Shown one piece after another: positions 1 to 10,540 of a stretch of DNA of 64,000 nt; within the stretch, counting starts at the first letter, position 1, and every line of letters begins with the position of its first letter. The translations under genes and the position numbers were made by a program. Origin of the DNA: Ilex aquifolium (lineage: Eukaryota; Streptophyta; Magnoliopsida; Aquifoliales; Aquifoliaceae); NCBI GenBank assembly GCA_951799425.1, contig OX637401.1, positions 14,099,501 to 14,163,500 of the forward strand, written 5' to 3'. The notes below the pieces were generated by a model. It had not been told where the DNA came from and made no database searches. It saw only the letters and a program-made list of their open reading frames with translations.

Positions 1-478
1 GCTTATCATCTGTTATATTGTGTGACTATGGTTGTCGAAAAACTAATGTTGATGATTTTATTTACTTTAGACAACAAATTCCTCTAAATAGTTTTGTCTC
101 ATTAATAACAAATCTTTTTACCGGTAGATCACAACAATATGCTCAAGTACATGCTGAAGTGCAATGAGATCAATTACAAAAGGCTAAGAAAAGAAAACTG
201 AACTATAACAAGAAAGGCGGAAGTTGGTTTCTGAATGTAGGCATGAAAGACATTCGTTTCATAAGTATGCTGTCAAGTGATGATTCATGTAAAATTGGGC
301 CAAATGTAGGTTTTGTGAAATGAATTTTATAAAAACTCAGTAAAATCATGGGTTTTCAGGTGTATCAGCACAAAGATGTTAGGGAAACATTTGTTTTTGG
401 AAAAAAATGACACATGACTTTAATATACATATTTTACATTCAAATAGTTCACGTGCAACGCACGTGTGCACCTACTAG
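1..478 (+). mobile_element. Helitron 3' end (interior runs off the window)
   Basis: A perfect 7-bp stem CACGTGC / GCACGTG with a 3-nt loop lies at 450-466. It is followed 12 nt later by CTAG at 475-478 and a host T at 479. A short GC-rich hairpin about 10 nt before a terminal CTRR, inserted next to T, is the hallmark of a Helitron 3' terminus. Helitrons are rolling-circle DNA transposons with no target duplication. The 5' end is outside the window. The interior has one stretch around 80-300 that reads as protein-like with an in-frame stop, but I cannot assign it to Rep, helicase or RPA. Confidence 0.75.
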
Positions 479-840
479 TAATACTAAAACATTTTAATCC
501 AGTTTATAGGTCGTCTCTTCCGTGACTCGAATTCATGACGTGATATTTATTTTGATATTAATTGTTATGAACTCAACTACAAATTCAAAAGCCTCAGAAT
601 TCGTGAGGATTAGAGTTTATAACTATTTGAACATAATAGTTTTGTTGGAATTTTGCTCATCCCCTGACCCTTTCTATTACATCATGCATAATTTAAAGTA
701 TCTGCATTGTCAGAAAAGTCATTGAAAAGAGCTACAATAACAACTGAGGATGTCGAATTCATTCAGGTCCGGTTTGTTGGTGATCCATGATAGTCTTTCA
801 TGATCTACAACTACTAGAGATCAGAACTTGGAGTAAATTT
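479..840. other. Intergenic, nothing recognised
   Basis: AT-rich sequence between the Helitron end and the next inverted repeat. A 67-codon open frame at 522-725 has no recognisable domain and no supporting promoter or splice context, so it is not called. Confidence 0.5.
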
Positions 841-1093
841 TGGATGTGACTGTTACACCACACATCAAATTTGTCACGTGATATAACTGCCTAATTATAA
901 CTCACAAAATAAAAAAAATTAGTTCCCATTAATTCAAATAATCACTTTTTCATGTAAGATAATAACCATTCTATGTAAAAGTACTCAGGTCATTTCGTCT
1001 ACTTGTTTATTTATTTATTATTTGACGGACATGGTGTAATGTAACCACTATACCACGTGATAATGATGATGTGGTGTAACCGTTACACCCACT
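841..1093. repeat. MITE-like element with imperfect terminal inverted repeats
   Basis: The left arm (841-886) contains CTGTTACACCACAC and then GTCACGTGATATA. The reverse complement of the right arm (1041-1093) contains CGGTTACACCACATC and then ATCACGTGGTATA. The arms are inverted copies of each other around an AT-rich centre. The size suggests a non-autonomous DNA transposon. I could not fix a target duplication, so family and exact ends are open. Confidence 0.5.
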
Positions 1094-1559
1094 ATTGAGA
1101 ATCAACATTATTGGTGCGATTAGGGATTGAGCTAAGATTTCCTCTTGAAGGGGGGGGGGGGCTTAAATAGTGGTATAACAATATAGTTTTTACTCAATGT
1201 GAATTATTCAATTAGATCATTAATGTTATGATATTTATATGCATAGAACATATAAGAATCAATCTCACGCGATATAGTATAATTATTATTTTTAATAAAA
1301 TAAATAAAGTTAATCGAAACTAGTTAGATGTAAAAGTCAAATTAATTGCACTTAATACTTTAAAATAATCTAGAATTTATAAATTTACAATACCAAAATT
1401 TAACAATTTATACAAAATAACACAATTTTAATAGTTAATGGTTAAACATAGTCTAATCAATAGTCGACAGGATAATGGGTGGGACAGCAGTCAAAAGTTC
1501 TTGTACTCCTGAATTGAAGTAGATACAATAATTTATCAAGGGGTCGTCTATTAGTTTTA
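1094..1559. other. AT-rich intergenic DNA with a G12 tract
   Basis: There is no gene. A homopolymer of 12 G lies at 1150-1161, followed by AT-rich sequence without an open frame or obvious repeat structure. Confidence 0.5.
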
Positions 1560-2060
1560 AGGTTGGTTTCACGAAAACATGATTCGAAATCGATTCAAAA
1601 TTAATGGGTTAGAGTTGATCATTTCTTGACACGAATCCGTATATGACACGACCCGTTAACATGAATAATAAATGGGTTAGGTTAGTGTCAAAAACAAATA
1701 ACACGAATTGATACGATTAATACGTTTTAGTAGTATTACAAGAATAAAATGTTAATTTTTTATTATATTTTATCAAGTAATGACCTAATTCTTGTACAAA
1801 AAAGATATTTGTACTCATTTTTATTATTATATATTTATTAAGTTAATTTTAAGTTTATAGAAAATAATGAGTATAGGTTCGATTCGTTGATAATGAAATT
1901 TTAGACATAACACAAATAATTTTAAGTTTATAAAAATTGAGCTTTAAATTTTTTGTTCACGGATTAACACACATGACACGAATAATTAAACGAATTAGGT
2001 TAGGGTTGACTAGCACTCGACACGAATACGACCCAACCTGACACGATTGCCATGTTGTAG
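1560..2060. repeat. Dispersed repeat rich in ACACGA / GACCCG motifs
   Basis: The motifs ACACGA, GACACGAAT, GGGTTAG and ACGACCCG recur many times, the pattern of a common plant dispersed repeat. Relatives in this window lie at 18395-18520, inside the CACTA element, and at 34960-35115. No protein is encoded. I did not find clean termini, so the class is undecided. Confidence 0.4.
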
Positions 2061-2237
2061 TGAAATGAATTTAAAAGCTTGATTTTTCATTTCAATTTTA
2101 GATGATTTTTTTATGATAAATAAAGGGTAAATTTAATATATAAAAAAAGTTGGATATACGACAAAGTTCAAACATAACTTTTTTTTTTGGTCAAACACAC
2201 AAACATACTTGGAGCGTACAACCAAACGTAAAAGGAT

Positions 2238-3408
2238 GGGTAAATTACATTCGGATTCCTTGAGGTTTGTCACTTGAATAGACAGGTCCCCTCACATTTG
2301 AAAAATTATACTAAGACCCCTTAAAGTACGTGCGCGTGTAACATATAGTACCATTGTCGTCAAGATCCGTTAGCCACACTGTTAAAATTTGATGACATCA
2401 GTATTACTTTTATATAAAATTTCCAAATTACCCTATCACAATTTCAACAAAAATCCAATAAAAATTAATAATTTTTAATTTTCAATTAAAATCCTAATAC
2501 CCAAACAGTCACCACCAACTCTCCTCTCTCCTTCTACCACAGCACCGCCAGTGCCAGAACCACTACCACAATACCGCCACACCAAAGCCACAGCCCAGAA
2601 CCACCACCACAACACCGTCACACTAAAGCCACAACACCGTCACACTAGAGCCACAACCACAGCCACCGCCAACACCACTTCCACTAGTGCCATCACCATC
2701 ACCCATCACAACACTGCCACACCAGAGCCACATCCACCGCCAACACCACTTCCATCAGCGCCATCATCATCACCTATCACACGTATGAATTTTCTCCCTT
2801 CTCTTTGCTACACCCAAATCCAGATCCCAAAATTCCCCCAAATCTGGAATCCCCTTAAATATGAGAATTCACCAACCCCAACTCTCTATCAAACGCTTCC
2901 TTTCACCACTGTTTACCCAGCCACCACCCTCCTCCTCTCATTGCCACCATTTACCCAACCACCACCACCCTCCTCTCATCGCCACCGTTTATCCAACCAC
3001 CAAGGAGCGATTTGTGATAGAACACAGAGAGAGAGGGTCAGTGGTGGGCAGTGGAGAGATGTAGAGGGGAGAGATTCTACATCGGTGGGAGGTTAGAGAT
3101 AGAACAGAGAGAGAGAGGGTTCGGTGGTGGGCAGTGGAGTGGAGAGAGATAGAGGGGTAAATCAAATGCAAGGCAAAATAAGGGTTGGGTCAGGTCTGGG
3201 TTTCGGGTCGGTCAGTTCGGGTCTGGTATTGGGATTGGTCTAGGCTGGTTTTATTTATTTTGAATAAGGGCAAAGTAGTCCTTTTAAAACATCCGTTAGA
3301 TGTGTTAGTTGACTATGATTGACAGGGGGTGTCATTATAATATGTCATACCTAAGGGGGTCTATGTGTTTTAGTGACAAAGTTTAGAGGGTGTCAATGTA
3401 ATTTACCC
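2238..3408. mobile_element. Non-autonomous MULE with 9-bp target duplication
   Basis: The ends read GGGTAAATTACATT on the left and, in reverse complement, GGGTAAATTACATTG on the right. These are typical Mutator-like termini with similar sequence continuing inward. The flanks are TAAAAGGAT (2229-2237) and TAAATGGAA (3409-3417), which match at 7 of 9 positions, as expected for an aged 9-bp target duplication. The interior (about 2500-3000) is CCA-rich low-complexity sequence followed by GAGAGA tracts. Open frames there translate into His/Thr/Pro-rich strings, with no transposase. It could be a Pack-MULE that captured low-complexity host DNA, but I cannot identify a donor gene. Confidence 0.75.
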
Positions 3409-3417
3409 TAAATGGAA

Positions 3418-3940
3418 AAACCCCAAGCTACACTACAAACAAGTCCTCCCACAACACGAAAGAACATGGACAAACCTAACCACAACCTTCCAAACATTAA
3501 GGAGGGGCATTTGACCTTTCCGACCCTTAATATTTAATGTATTAATATTTGATCTTATAACTTTCAAACTTTGAATCATTCCATGAAATTTCCTCTAATT
3601 TTTTTTTTTAGAACAGAGACCCTTTTCAAACAGATCATCAAAGGAATTATTCTGCTTTCCATATTCTCTACCTTATCATTCTTTTTTATTTATTTATTCC
3701 CTCAGTCCTAAGAGGAGAGAATAGTTATATATTTTTTAATCATTAGTAAAAAAAATTAAATCTATGAACATTTTTTTTTCCTTAATCAACTGTATATACA
3801 AGAGGGGAGTGGACATTCAATCCAATTTTAGATATGTATAAAATTTTGAGAAATAAAAAAATTTTAGAACTAACCCCCATTGAAAAGTTTGTAAATAAGT
3901 ATAGGAATAAATTTATTTTAAAAAATAAGTAGGAAACTTT
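3418..3940. other. Intergenic, nothing recognised
   Basis: AT-rich sequence with T runs. No credible gene or element terminus was seen. Confidence 0.5.
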
Positions 3941-4115
3941 TTTAGATGAAATAATCAGATTTAAACTTTCTTCACATGATTTAATCTCTCGATTCTCGTC
4001 CAATTTGGAATTAGATTCATATATTCACTATTCTTTTAGATGAAACAATTAGACATAAACTTTCTTCACATGACTTAATCTCCCAATTCTCGTCCAATAT
4101 GAAATTGAACTTATA
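3941..4115. repeat. Tandem duplication, period about 94 bp
   Basis: Two adjacent copies begin with TTTAGATGAAA at 3941 and 4035 and share CTTTCTTCACATGA and ATTCTCGTCCAAT. They differ by scattered substitutions. Noncoding. Confidence 0.75.
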
Positions 4116-4239
4116 TATATATATTAATTATTGCCCATGTATGAAAGTATAAAGTAATAAAAAAAATTGTAAATCATAAACATATTTGTATTCACACCTA
4201 AAATCAAATCACAAAATATAGAAAAAAAAAAGATAAATT

Positions 4240-4925
4240 TAAGCACCAGTTGTAGTGGGGGTGAGCTGTGGTAGTGGTGGTCGGAGACAGTGGTGATGGT
4301 GGCAGTCGTGGGTGACAACAACGGTGGTGGTGGTGGTGGTGGTTGTTGTTTTTGGGTGACGATGGTGGTACTGGCAAGTATGGGTGACGGCGGTGGTGAG
4401 TGACGACGATGGTGATTGGTAGTGATAGTAGTGGGGCGACGATGATGGTGGTGGCGATGGTGGGTTGGAGTGGTGGTAGGCGATGACGAGTACTTATGGA
4501 CGACAATGGTGGTGGCGAATTGTGGTGGTAGTGGTAGGTGTGGTGGGGATGGTGGATGATGACGGGTGAAGGTGGTTGGTGGTGGTAGGTGTAGTGGAGG
4601 TGAGTGACAGTGGGTGGCACCGGTGGTGGGTGGCAATGGGTGGTGGTGGGTTGTGGTAATGGGTGGCGATGGGTAGTGGTGGGCAACGATAGTGGTAGTG
4701 GGTGGTGGCGGTGGGCGATGGAAGTGGTGAGATGATGGTGGTAGTGATAATAAATAAAAGAATAAGATGATGATAATGGTTGTTGGTGGGCGATGGTGGT
4801 AGCAATCAGTGATGAATGACGACGATGGTGGTGGTTATGGAAGAGGTGGTGGTGGGGGTAGTTGTGGTGGTGGGGTGGTAATGGTGATGGTGATGGGGGT
4901 GGTGGTAGTGGTAGTGGTTAAGCAG
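4240..4925. repeat. GGT/GGC-rich low-complexity tract
   Basis: About 680 bp made almost wholly of GTGGTGG, GATGGTGG and GACGATGG words. Three overlapping open frames on the minus strand translate to His/Pro/Thr strings. They exist because stops are rare in CCA/CAC-rich DNA and are not genes. The following 200 bp, up to the motif cluster at 5190, is ordinary AT-rich DNA. Confidence 0.8.
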
Positions 4926-5189
4926 TTCCAAATATTACATTTTTTTAAAATATTTATGAGAAGTTATAACTCCTAGAAGTACTTTTGAAAAGTCACCTCT
5001 AATACACCTTAGGGACTTATTTTTCCTATTAAATTTGGAATGTTAATATTAACCGTCGGATTAATTTTAAAGTAAAATTTAAAGAGATTTCAAACGCAAA
5101 AAACAAAAATTATTTTGTTTGTTTTTGAGATTTGAATAGTGTCATGTTGTACCACGTTGATGAAGACCCTGCATTGCATTTCAATGCAC

Positions 5190-5510
5190 TGGTTGTAGTC
5201 ACAATCAAAATCCTGTGACTACACACTAGTTCAATGCCAAAAAATCTCGATACTGTTGAATGTATCATCGACATGAATCAGTGTGACTCAAGATCTAGTA
5301 ACTTTGATGTATTAGTCGTCTCAGTGTGTAATCACATTGACATGTACCAGTGTGTGGTTACGCTGACTGATAACAGTGTGTAGTCACACTGACTGCACAT
5401 TTTTTTCAATGTTTGACGATCAACTCAAATATAAAGGTAACTACACACTACTGCAATGCTGACAAATGTGCTTATATGACAAAATAAGTGACTGCACACT
5501 GCAGCATTTA
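5190..5510. promoter_or_regulatory. Cluster of repeated palindromic motifs upstream of two small reading frames
   Basis: At least seven variants of AGTGTGTAGTCACACTGA occur in both orientations. They lie near 5196 (TTGTAGTCACAA), 5213 (TGTGACTACACACT), 5280 (CAGTGTGACTC), 5321 (CAGTGTGTAATCACATTGA), 5350 (CAGTGTGTGGTTACGCTGA), 5371 (CAGTGTGTAGTCACACTGA) and 5436 (TAACTACACACT), with a partial copy near 5491. The motif is itself near-palindromic (GTGTAGTCACAC). The cluster ends just before a TATA box. It could bind a regulatory or element-encoded protein; this is inferred from layout only. Confidence 0.55.
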
Positions 5511-5525
5511 AGACAATGAAACCAC

Positions 5526-5533
5526 TATAAAAA
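5526..5533 (+). promoter_or_regulatory. TATA box before the first small reading frame
   Basis: TATAAAAA lies 40 nt upstream of the chosen ATG at 5573 and 26 nt upstream of another ATG at 5559. The palindromic motif cluster lies directly upstream. Confidence 0.5.
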
Positions 5534-5572
5534 CACAATACGAGGTGGTTTATATCACATGTATTTCACATT

Positions 5573-6016
5573 ATGTCTACATCAAGACCACGAGCCGGTG
5601 ATAACATCCGTAGCCATCAACCAGTTTGGTTATTACAAGAGCGAGATGATGATTACAAGAGTGAGAGATTTTCTGATCCAAAAGAGTATTATGCCAGACT
5701 CCGACGAGAGTGGATTTTTCGTGCTAATGAATAACATTCATTATGCACAGATGTAAGAGAACTTGATATACCAGTGTCGCATAGACTTTCACTTACCATG
5801 CCGCGAAGGAATATAGTGAACTATGAAGTAGCAGTTAAACGTGTACGAAAGGAGAATAATATAATGATGTTGCATAAGTGTTGATATTATATGCTCCAAA
5901 TAGCAACTGACATGGTGGCAACTGCATTTGGCAGGGAGTTGACAAATATTGAGCGATCTACTGTATTGTCTAATAAGCAATATCTATCAGATGAGTATAT
6001 GTCTGATGAAAATTAA
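5573..6016 (+). pseudogene. Unidentified 147-codon gene with two in-frame stops
   Basis: From the ATG at 5573 a single frame reads to a TAA at 6014-6016, interrupted only by TAA at 5735 and TGA after codon 105. The translation looks like real protein: it has charged and aromatic words such as QPVWLLQERDDDY, FSDPKEYYARLRREW and MPRRNIVNYEVAVKRVRKE, and ends in an acidic DEYMSDEN. I do not recognise the family. An overlapping ATG at 5559 opens another frame to 5756, but downstream of that only the 5573 frame stays protein-like. The TATA box and motif cluster lie upstream, and a second unidentified frame with its own TATA box follows 258 nt later. It may be part of a mobile element, an old integrated sequence or a decayed host gene. 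Confidence 0.45.
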
Positions 6017-6234
6017 CAAATGTAATCAGTGTCCAACTTATTAAGCATATAACGTTTATGTCTACATCCTACTTAGTGCTAATCAATATCATGGCTTTAT
6101 AAGTCTATTTATTGTTTTTTCATATCACAACTTTTTCATTGTCACATCTTGTCATTGTCAAATCAGTTCTAAACTTTGTAGCGTGATGTCATGTCGCTGT
6201 TATTTTAAATTGTCAAACCAAGCATATAAATACT

Positions 6235-6242
6235 AGCATTCA
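6235..6242 (+). promoter_or_regulatory. TATA box before the second small reading frame
   Basis: TATAAATA sits 31 nt before the ATG at 6274. The stretch 6017-6234 between the two frames is AT-rich with no open frame, which suggests a separate promoter for the second frame. Confidence 0.45.
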
Positions 6243-6273
6243 CAATTGTGTAAATACACCACCACCAAACAAA

Positions 6274-6962
6274 ATGTATAAGTGCACATCACATACACAC
6301 TACCGCCAAACCAACGAGGGTTCTTCACGCAATGACCAAAGTAGTTCATCTTCAGCTAACAAACGTGAACGCTCAATTGACAGATCAATATCAGTGAAGA
6401 AAGTTCCTTCTATTGGATCATATACTGATTTCAGTGGTATAACGTGGTATGGACGAAAGTTTGCATTCCGCAATGAGCCAATCGACCCTTATCACCCATT
6501 TGGTAAAGTTGGACATGTAATTGTTGGGCCTGCAACTGACTATCCGCCTCCAGGTGCTCATATCGAATTCACACTAAGATGTCGACAGTTATATGATAAA
6601 CGTTGTGACCTTGAAGTATTTTGTCGTTGGTATGGACTTGTGATACCAAAGGCACGTTCGGCTGATATTTACGATCCACATAATTCAAACAATCATGACG
6701 AGGTCATATCTAGGCTTGAACGTGAAAATGATCAATGCAGCGTCATCTTGATCGGTTCCATGTAATCGATTATGCCAAAACAGAGCATTTTGATCCTGAA
6801 TATGTCGAAATAGAAATTTTAGATGATCCGTTACTTGTTTCTGATCCTGAACTTTCTGATTTCTCTGATCTGGACGATAACGCGTCTGACACTTTTATCC
6901 CATCATGTTTATGTGTACTCGATAATCCTTTATGTTGTTTTGAACATCAAATATGTTATTGA
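6274..6962 (+). pseudogene. Unidentified gene with one frameshift
   Basis: The first part is open from the ATG at 6274 to 6765 (163 codons). It has a Ser/Arg-rich start, then a well-formed region with words such as ITWYGRKFAFRNEPIDPYH, VGPATDYPPPGAH and EVFCRWYGLVIPK. Near 6733 the protein-like reading moves to the next frame, as one missing base would cause. It continues through QRHLDRFHVIDY and a strongly acidic stretch (DPELSDFSDLDD) to a stop at 6962. The whole would be about 230 residues. I do not recognise any domain. The same strand, similar size and similar promoter layout as the 5573 frame suggest that the two belonged to one unit. Confidence 0.45.
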
Positions 6963-7285
6963 CAGCCTTTTTAACCCCAACAGATTCACTACGTGTTATA
7001 AAATAAATTCTCTATTTTTTGGTTATGAATAACTTCTATTTTTACATCGCTTAATAACATTATTGTTGACATGATCAAAATTAAAAATGAAACTTTATTT
7101 TTATTATATGTATACGTTTAAAATTATATGATAAAATTAAAATAAATTATATGTATACGTTTTCAATTTTTTAATTTTGATATGATCAAAATGTATGTAT
7201 TTTGAAATGATCATCAAAATTAATTTATTTTCAATATAATTAATTTTTGTAATAAATAAAATTAAAAATTTACTCATAAAAAAGA
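6963..7285. other. AT-rich spacer
   Basis: Very AT-rich DNA after the second small frame. It contains ATGTATACGTTT twice (near 7106 and 7150). No gene. Confidence 0.5.
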
Positions 7286-7289
7286 GAGG

Positions 7290-7600
7290 AAGAAAAACTC
7301 TAAAAAAAGTCAGTCTAACTGATAAAAATTTGAGGGAGAAAAACTCTAAAAACATTAGTTGGACTGACGTTTTCAATGAAAACGTTACTTGGACCAACGT
7401 TTTTAGAAAAAGTTAGTTCAACTGACGTTTTCAATGAAAACGTCAGTCCAACTGATGTTTTTTAGCATTTTACATGGATTTGTATAACAAGAGAAAACGT
7501 CAGTTGGTCTGACATTTTTACACTATAAATGTTATTCTAACTGACATTTTTAAGTCTGAAAACATCATTCCAACTGACGTTTTTAAAAGAGCATGGATTT
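7290..7600. repeat. Inverted and direct repeats of an AGTTGGACTGACGTTTT motif
   Basis: About ten copies of AGTTGGACTGACGTTTT or its complement AAAACGTCAGTCCAACT occur in 310 bp. Some are head-to-head and would fold, such as TGACGTTTTCAATGAAAACGTCA near 7367 and again near 7420. ACATGGATTTG and GCATGGATTTG also repeat at about 7471 and 7592. No coding potential. The array sits downstream of the two unidentified frames and mirrors the upstream cluster of a different palindrome. Confidence 0.65.
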
Positions 7601-7609
7601 GGGAAATAG

Positions 7610-8100
7610 TTTGAAAACTACCCTCTTTTGGGTATAAATTTTAAAAACCCCATTAGTTAGGGTAAAACCTCTATTGATCTTTCTCATGGGTCGAGTCAGT
7701 AATAGTTGTTGAACATCTATGTCTCTACGAACCATATTACTTGTATTTCATCATTACCTTGTTGTGCCAGAGACAATTTAGCCAAATAATCAATTAGCGG
7801 ACTTTTTTTAGACCTACGTGCTTCTTGGCCTTCCTGCATTCATGTCAAGGCTTCCAACAAATGTCCCACTATTATGTTTCATTTGTAATAGTCATTAGTC
7901 ATTACTAATCATCGTGTATCACCAATAGTTCTCATCAGTTTTCAGTAACTTCATCACATGGTGGTGCCATCTCTCCACAAACAAGATACCAATTATTCAA
8001 TCTCTCTACCGATCATAACCATAAAATCCACTAACACATTTTGGACCTTAATAGATATCCCTGTAGCCTCCAAGGTTCCATCTATGCATCAATAAAGAAC
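7610..8100. other. Intergenic, nothing recognised
   Basis: No supported gene. It could include a decayed 3' part of the RING gene on the minus strand, but I see no conserved reading here. Confidence 0.4.
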
Positions 8101-8104
8101 TACT

Positions 8105-8548
8105 TCACTGGACATGTCCAACTCTTTGGGGTTCTCCTCCACTCATGGTCAACATCATCCCTAGTATTGCTTTGCTTGCTTCCAAGAGGACTGTCTCAGC
8201 GAAAGGAGAAGGCCTGCAACGACAGAGACTATTGACCCTCTGAAACTCATAACCACAAACAGGACAAGTATTCCTAATCCCCAACCACGACACAATGCAA
8301 TCCCCATGGTATCGATCCAAGCAAAACAGCTTCTTCCTTATTTCCCCAAAACTCATCTAATCCTTGCAAACTGCACAAAGAGCATTCTTACACTCAACAT
8401 CCTCTTTTGTCAAAACGACAAGTGGAAGATTTTTAGTAAAATGTTTTGCAGTCATTGGTCAACCAATCAAAGAGTTGTCATTCTTTGCAAATTGCCCAAA
8501 TAACATCTGATACTCCACCATATCCACGTGAAAAGCAAGAGCATACAT
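8105..8548 (-). pseudogene. RING-H2 E3 ubiquitin ligase pseudogene
   Basis: Read on the minus strand from the ATG at 8548, one frame gives YQMLFGQFAKNDNS, then LPLVVLTKEDVECKNALCAVCKD, then FCLDRYHGDCIVSWLGIRNTCPVC. This is the layout of a plant RING-H2 ubiquitin ligase, in which the ring binds E2 and two zinc ions. Two in-frame stops break it: TGA after codon 29, where the family usually has Arg, and TAG at 8357-8359, between the second Cys pair and the rest of the ring, where Glu is usual. One zinc ligand also appears lost, since CLDRYH stands where CLHRYH is expected. After GYEFQ the family similarity ends. There are no introns in this part, so it may be a processed or single-exon copy. 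Function is lost. Confidence 0.8.
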
Positions 8549-8870
8549 ACGAAAGCACCAATGATCAAGAAAACCAGAAGAAATTCGAAAAATTTCTAAA
8601 CCCTAGAAAAGGGGGGAAATCACGCACAGACCAAGTCAATGGGAGATTTAACAATAAATCATGTCAAAGAAAAATCCTAAATTTGAAGATGTAACAAAAA
8701 TCTTTTGATATGCATCTCGAAAAAATTGAAGAAAAAAAACATCCACATACGAACCTTTATGGATGGGTGAAATGCTTGATTGTTGATCTAGACTCCGAAC
8801 ACAACGATTTGTTCACAGTGGCTTCTTTCATTCGTTCGTTCGTTGTTCGAGAGATTCGATTGTGTTCTTC

Positions 8871-8875
<5 letters not shown>
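8549..8875. other. Upstream flank of the RING pseudogene
   Basis: On the minus strand this reads like a plant 5' leader (TTCTAGGGTTTAGAAATTT near 8602), ahead of the pseudogene start. No other feature. Confidence 0.35.

Positions 8876-8904
<29 letters not shown>
8874..8904. repeat. (GA)n microsatellite
   Basis: About 15 GA units. On the minus strand this is a CT tract upstream of the RING pseudogene, a common plant 5' leader feature. Confidence 0.85.
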
Positions 8905-8906
<2 letters not shown>

Positions 8907-9414
8907 CTGAGTGTGGGCGTTTGTAGTTAGGACTACCAGATGGGTAAATTAAGCGGGATTAGAAGTGGAGACCTCATTTAATATACCGGCGCATTTTCGT
9001 TTTTGTCTTGATTTTTGAAAGGACGAATAACACTTGGTACCTTAAAAGATCTTTATATTCTTAATTTATGCTTTGAAAGATTAAAAATTTTATATTGTAC
9101 CCTTATATTAAATTAAATAAGAAGATAGTAATTTTTATATTTGATTCCTAAAATTTTAATTTTATTAAACAAAGCAGATTGAAGGGTCTACATTTATGTA
9201 ATTTATTTTTTACACCAAATTGAAGAGTTTGCGCATTTGCTTTGTTTTGATGGGTATGAAAGAGATTTAGGTTTAGGGTTTCAATTGATGGATATAAGGA
9301 ATGGGGATTCTTTGTCTGATAGGTTTCAAATGAACAATCTAAAATACTTCTAATCTGTTGTCTATATGGTGACCATATGAGACATTTCATCTAAAAACTT
9401 AACGGTTGCTAACA
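8905..9414. other. Intergenic, nothing recognised
   Basis: AT-rich. An 80-codon minus-strand open frame near 9148-9390 has no recognisable domain. Confidence 0.45.
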
Positions 9415-9580
9415 AAAATGCTTAATTGCTAAAATTTTAGAGTTTAGGGACTCAATTGACAAAAAATTAATTTAGGGGCTTAATTTTTAAAAGCTCAGAG
9501 TTTATGGACTCAATTGACACGAAATTAGTTCAGTGACTTAATTGACACAAGAATCATAATTTAAGGGTCATTTATATAGT
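9415..9580. repeat. Short direct repeats, TTTAGGGACTCAATTGACA type
   Basis: Three to four imperfect units of the form 'GAGTTTAGGGACTCAATTGACA...AAATTAGTTTAGGGGCTTAA' follow one another with a period near 60 bp. This is a typical noncoding plant dispersed repeat. The next 400 bp, up to the MITE, show nothing else. Confidence 0.55.
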
Positions 9581-9977
9581 TTACTCCAAATATATTTCAA
9601 AAATCTCAACTATATTCTCTCACCCCTTGTCCATCTCTCTATCTAAACTTTCCATTGTCCACTTATCCTCTCTCATCGTTTTTGAGAAAATATTAAATAT
9701 AATGATGATATCATGTCATCGATAATACATGGTATGAATAACCATGTGTGTGTCGTAGATCCTAATATTTTAGTAACTTCTAATAACCACCATAATGTGT
9801 AACTAACACCTTGAAATAGAAACTTACTTATCTTACATAGTCTATTATTATTAGTTGGGATTGAATTATTCATGGATGTACTATAAATTGTGAGTTTACG
9901 TGAAGCCACTCAACATCCAGCACAACATTAGCTAAGTGGGCCCTTTTCCAAAACTGTTTTTTTTTTTGTCTATCTAA

Positions 9978-10373
9978 GAGCAACTCCAAGGGGGAGTGGC
10001 ATCAGGGGTGGCAACCCCATAACTGCCAAAATGCCACCCCAAATTCAAAATTTCTCACTCCAAGGGCAGTGGCATCAATGGTTGGAAAATGGCAACAATG
10101 TTCTTGGGGTGGCAATTTTGGCAACTCTAGAGAGAGAAAGGGAGAGGTTGCAAATAGGTTGATGAATATAGATCCGTTAAATTGCTGAATGATCCAACGA
10201 TGAATATAGATCCAACGATTCATATAGATTGATGAATGAAAATATGAAAATGGCACTTCATTTTGGCACCTGCCATTGGAGCAGATTTATAATTCAGGGA
10301 TGCTAAAACAATGTTCAAGGTTGCAAATGTTTGATTTGGCACCCCAAAATGACAAGTCCTTTTGGAGTTGCTC
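9978..10373. mobile_element. Tourist-like (PIF/Harbinger) MITE
   Basis: The two ends are GAGCAACTCCAA and its exact reverse complement. They are flanked by TAA on both sides (9975-9977 and 10374-10376), the 3-bp target duplication of PIF/Harbinger elements. The 396-bp element has no transposase. It repeats part of its own left end internally near 10050 (CTCCAAGGGCAGTGGCATC). The ends resemble the left end of the PIF element at 59938 (GAGCAACCCCAAG), so a related transposase probably moved it. Confidence 0.88.
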
Positions 10374-10540
10374 TAATTCTTCATCCCTTTTTTCTGTTTC
10401 CACCATTTCACAAAACCCATCCAACACCCTCCTCACAAACCTGAACCCAACTCAGATCCACCTCTACCATTGCACCTACGAGTGGCAATCAAAATTCTTT
10501 TTCCAGTCCAGCTATTTTCGTCGCCTCCAATGACCAAAGA

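Noticed and set aside
2551-3096. 181-codon open frame inside the MULE
   Set aside because: His/Thr/Pro low-complexity from CCA-rich DNA. Overlapping frames are open for the same reason, and there is no domain.
4124-4805. Three overlapping minus-strand frames of 103-170 codons
   Set aside because: All are products of the GGT/CCA tract; composition alone keeps them open.
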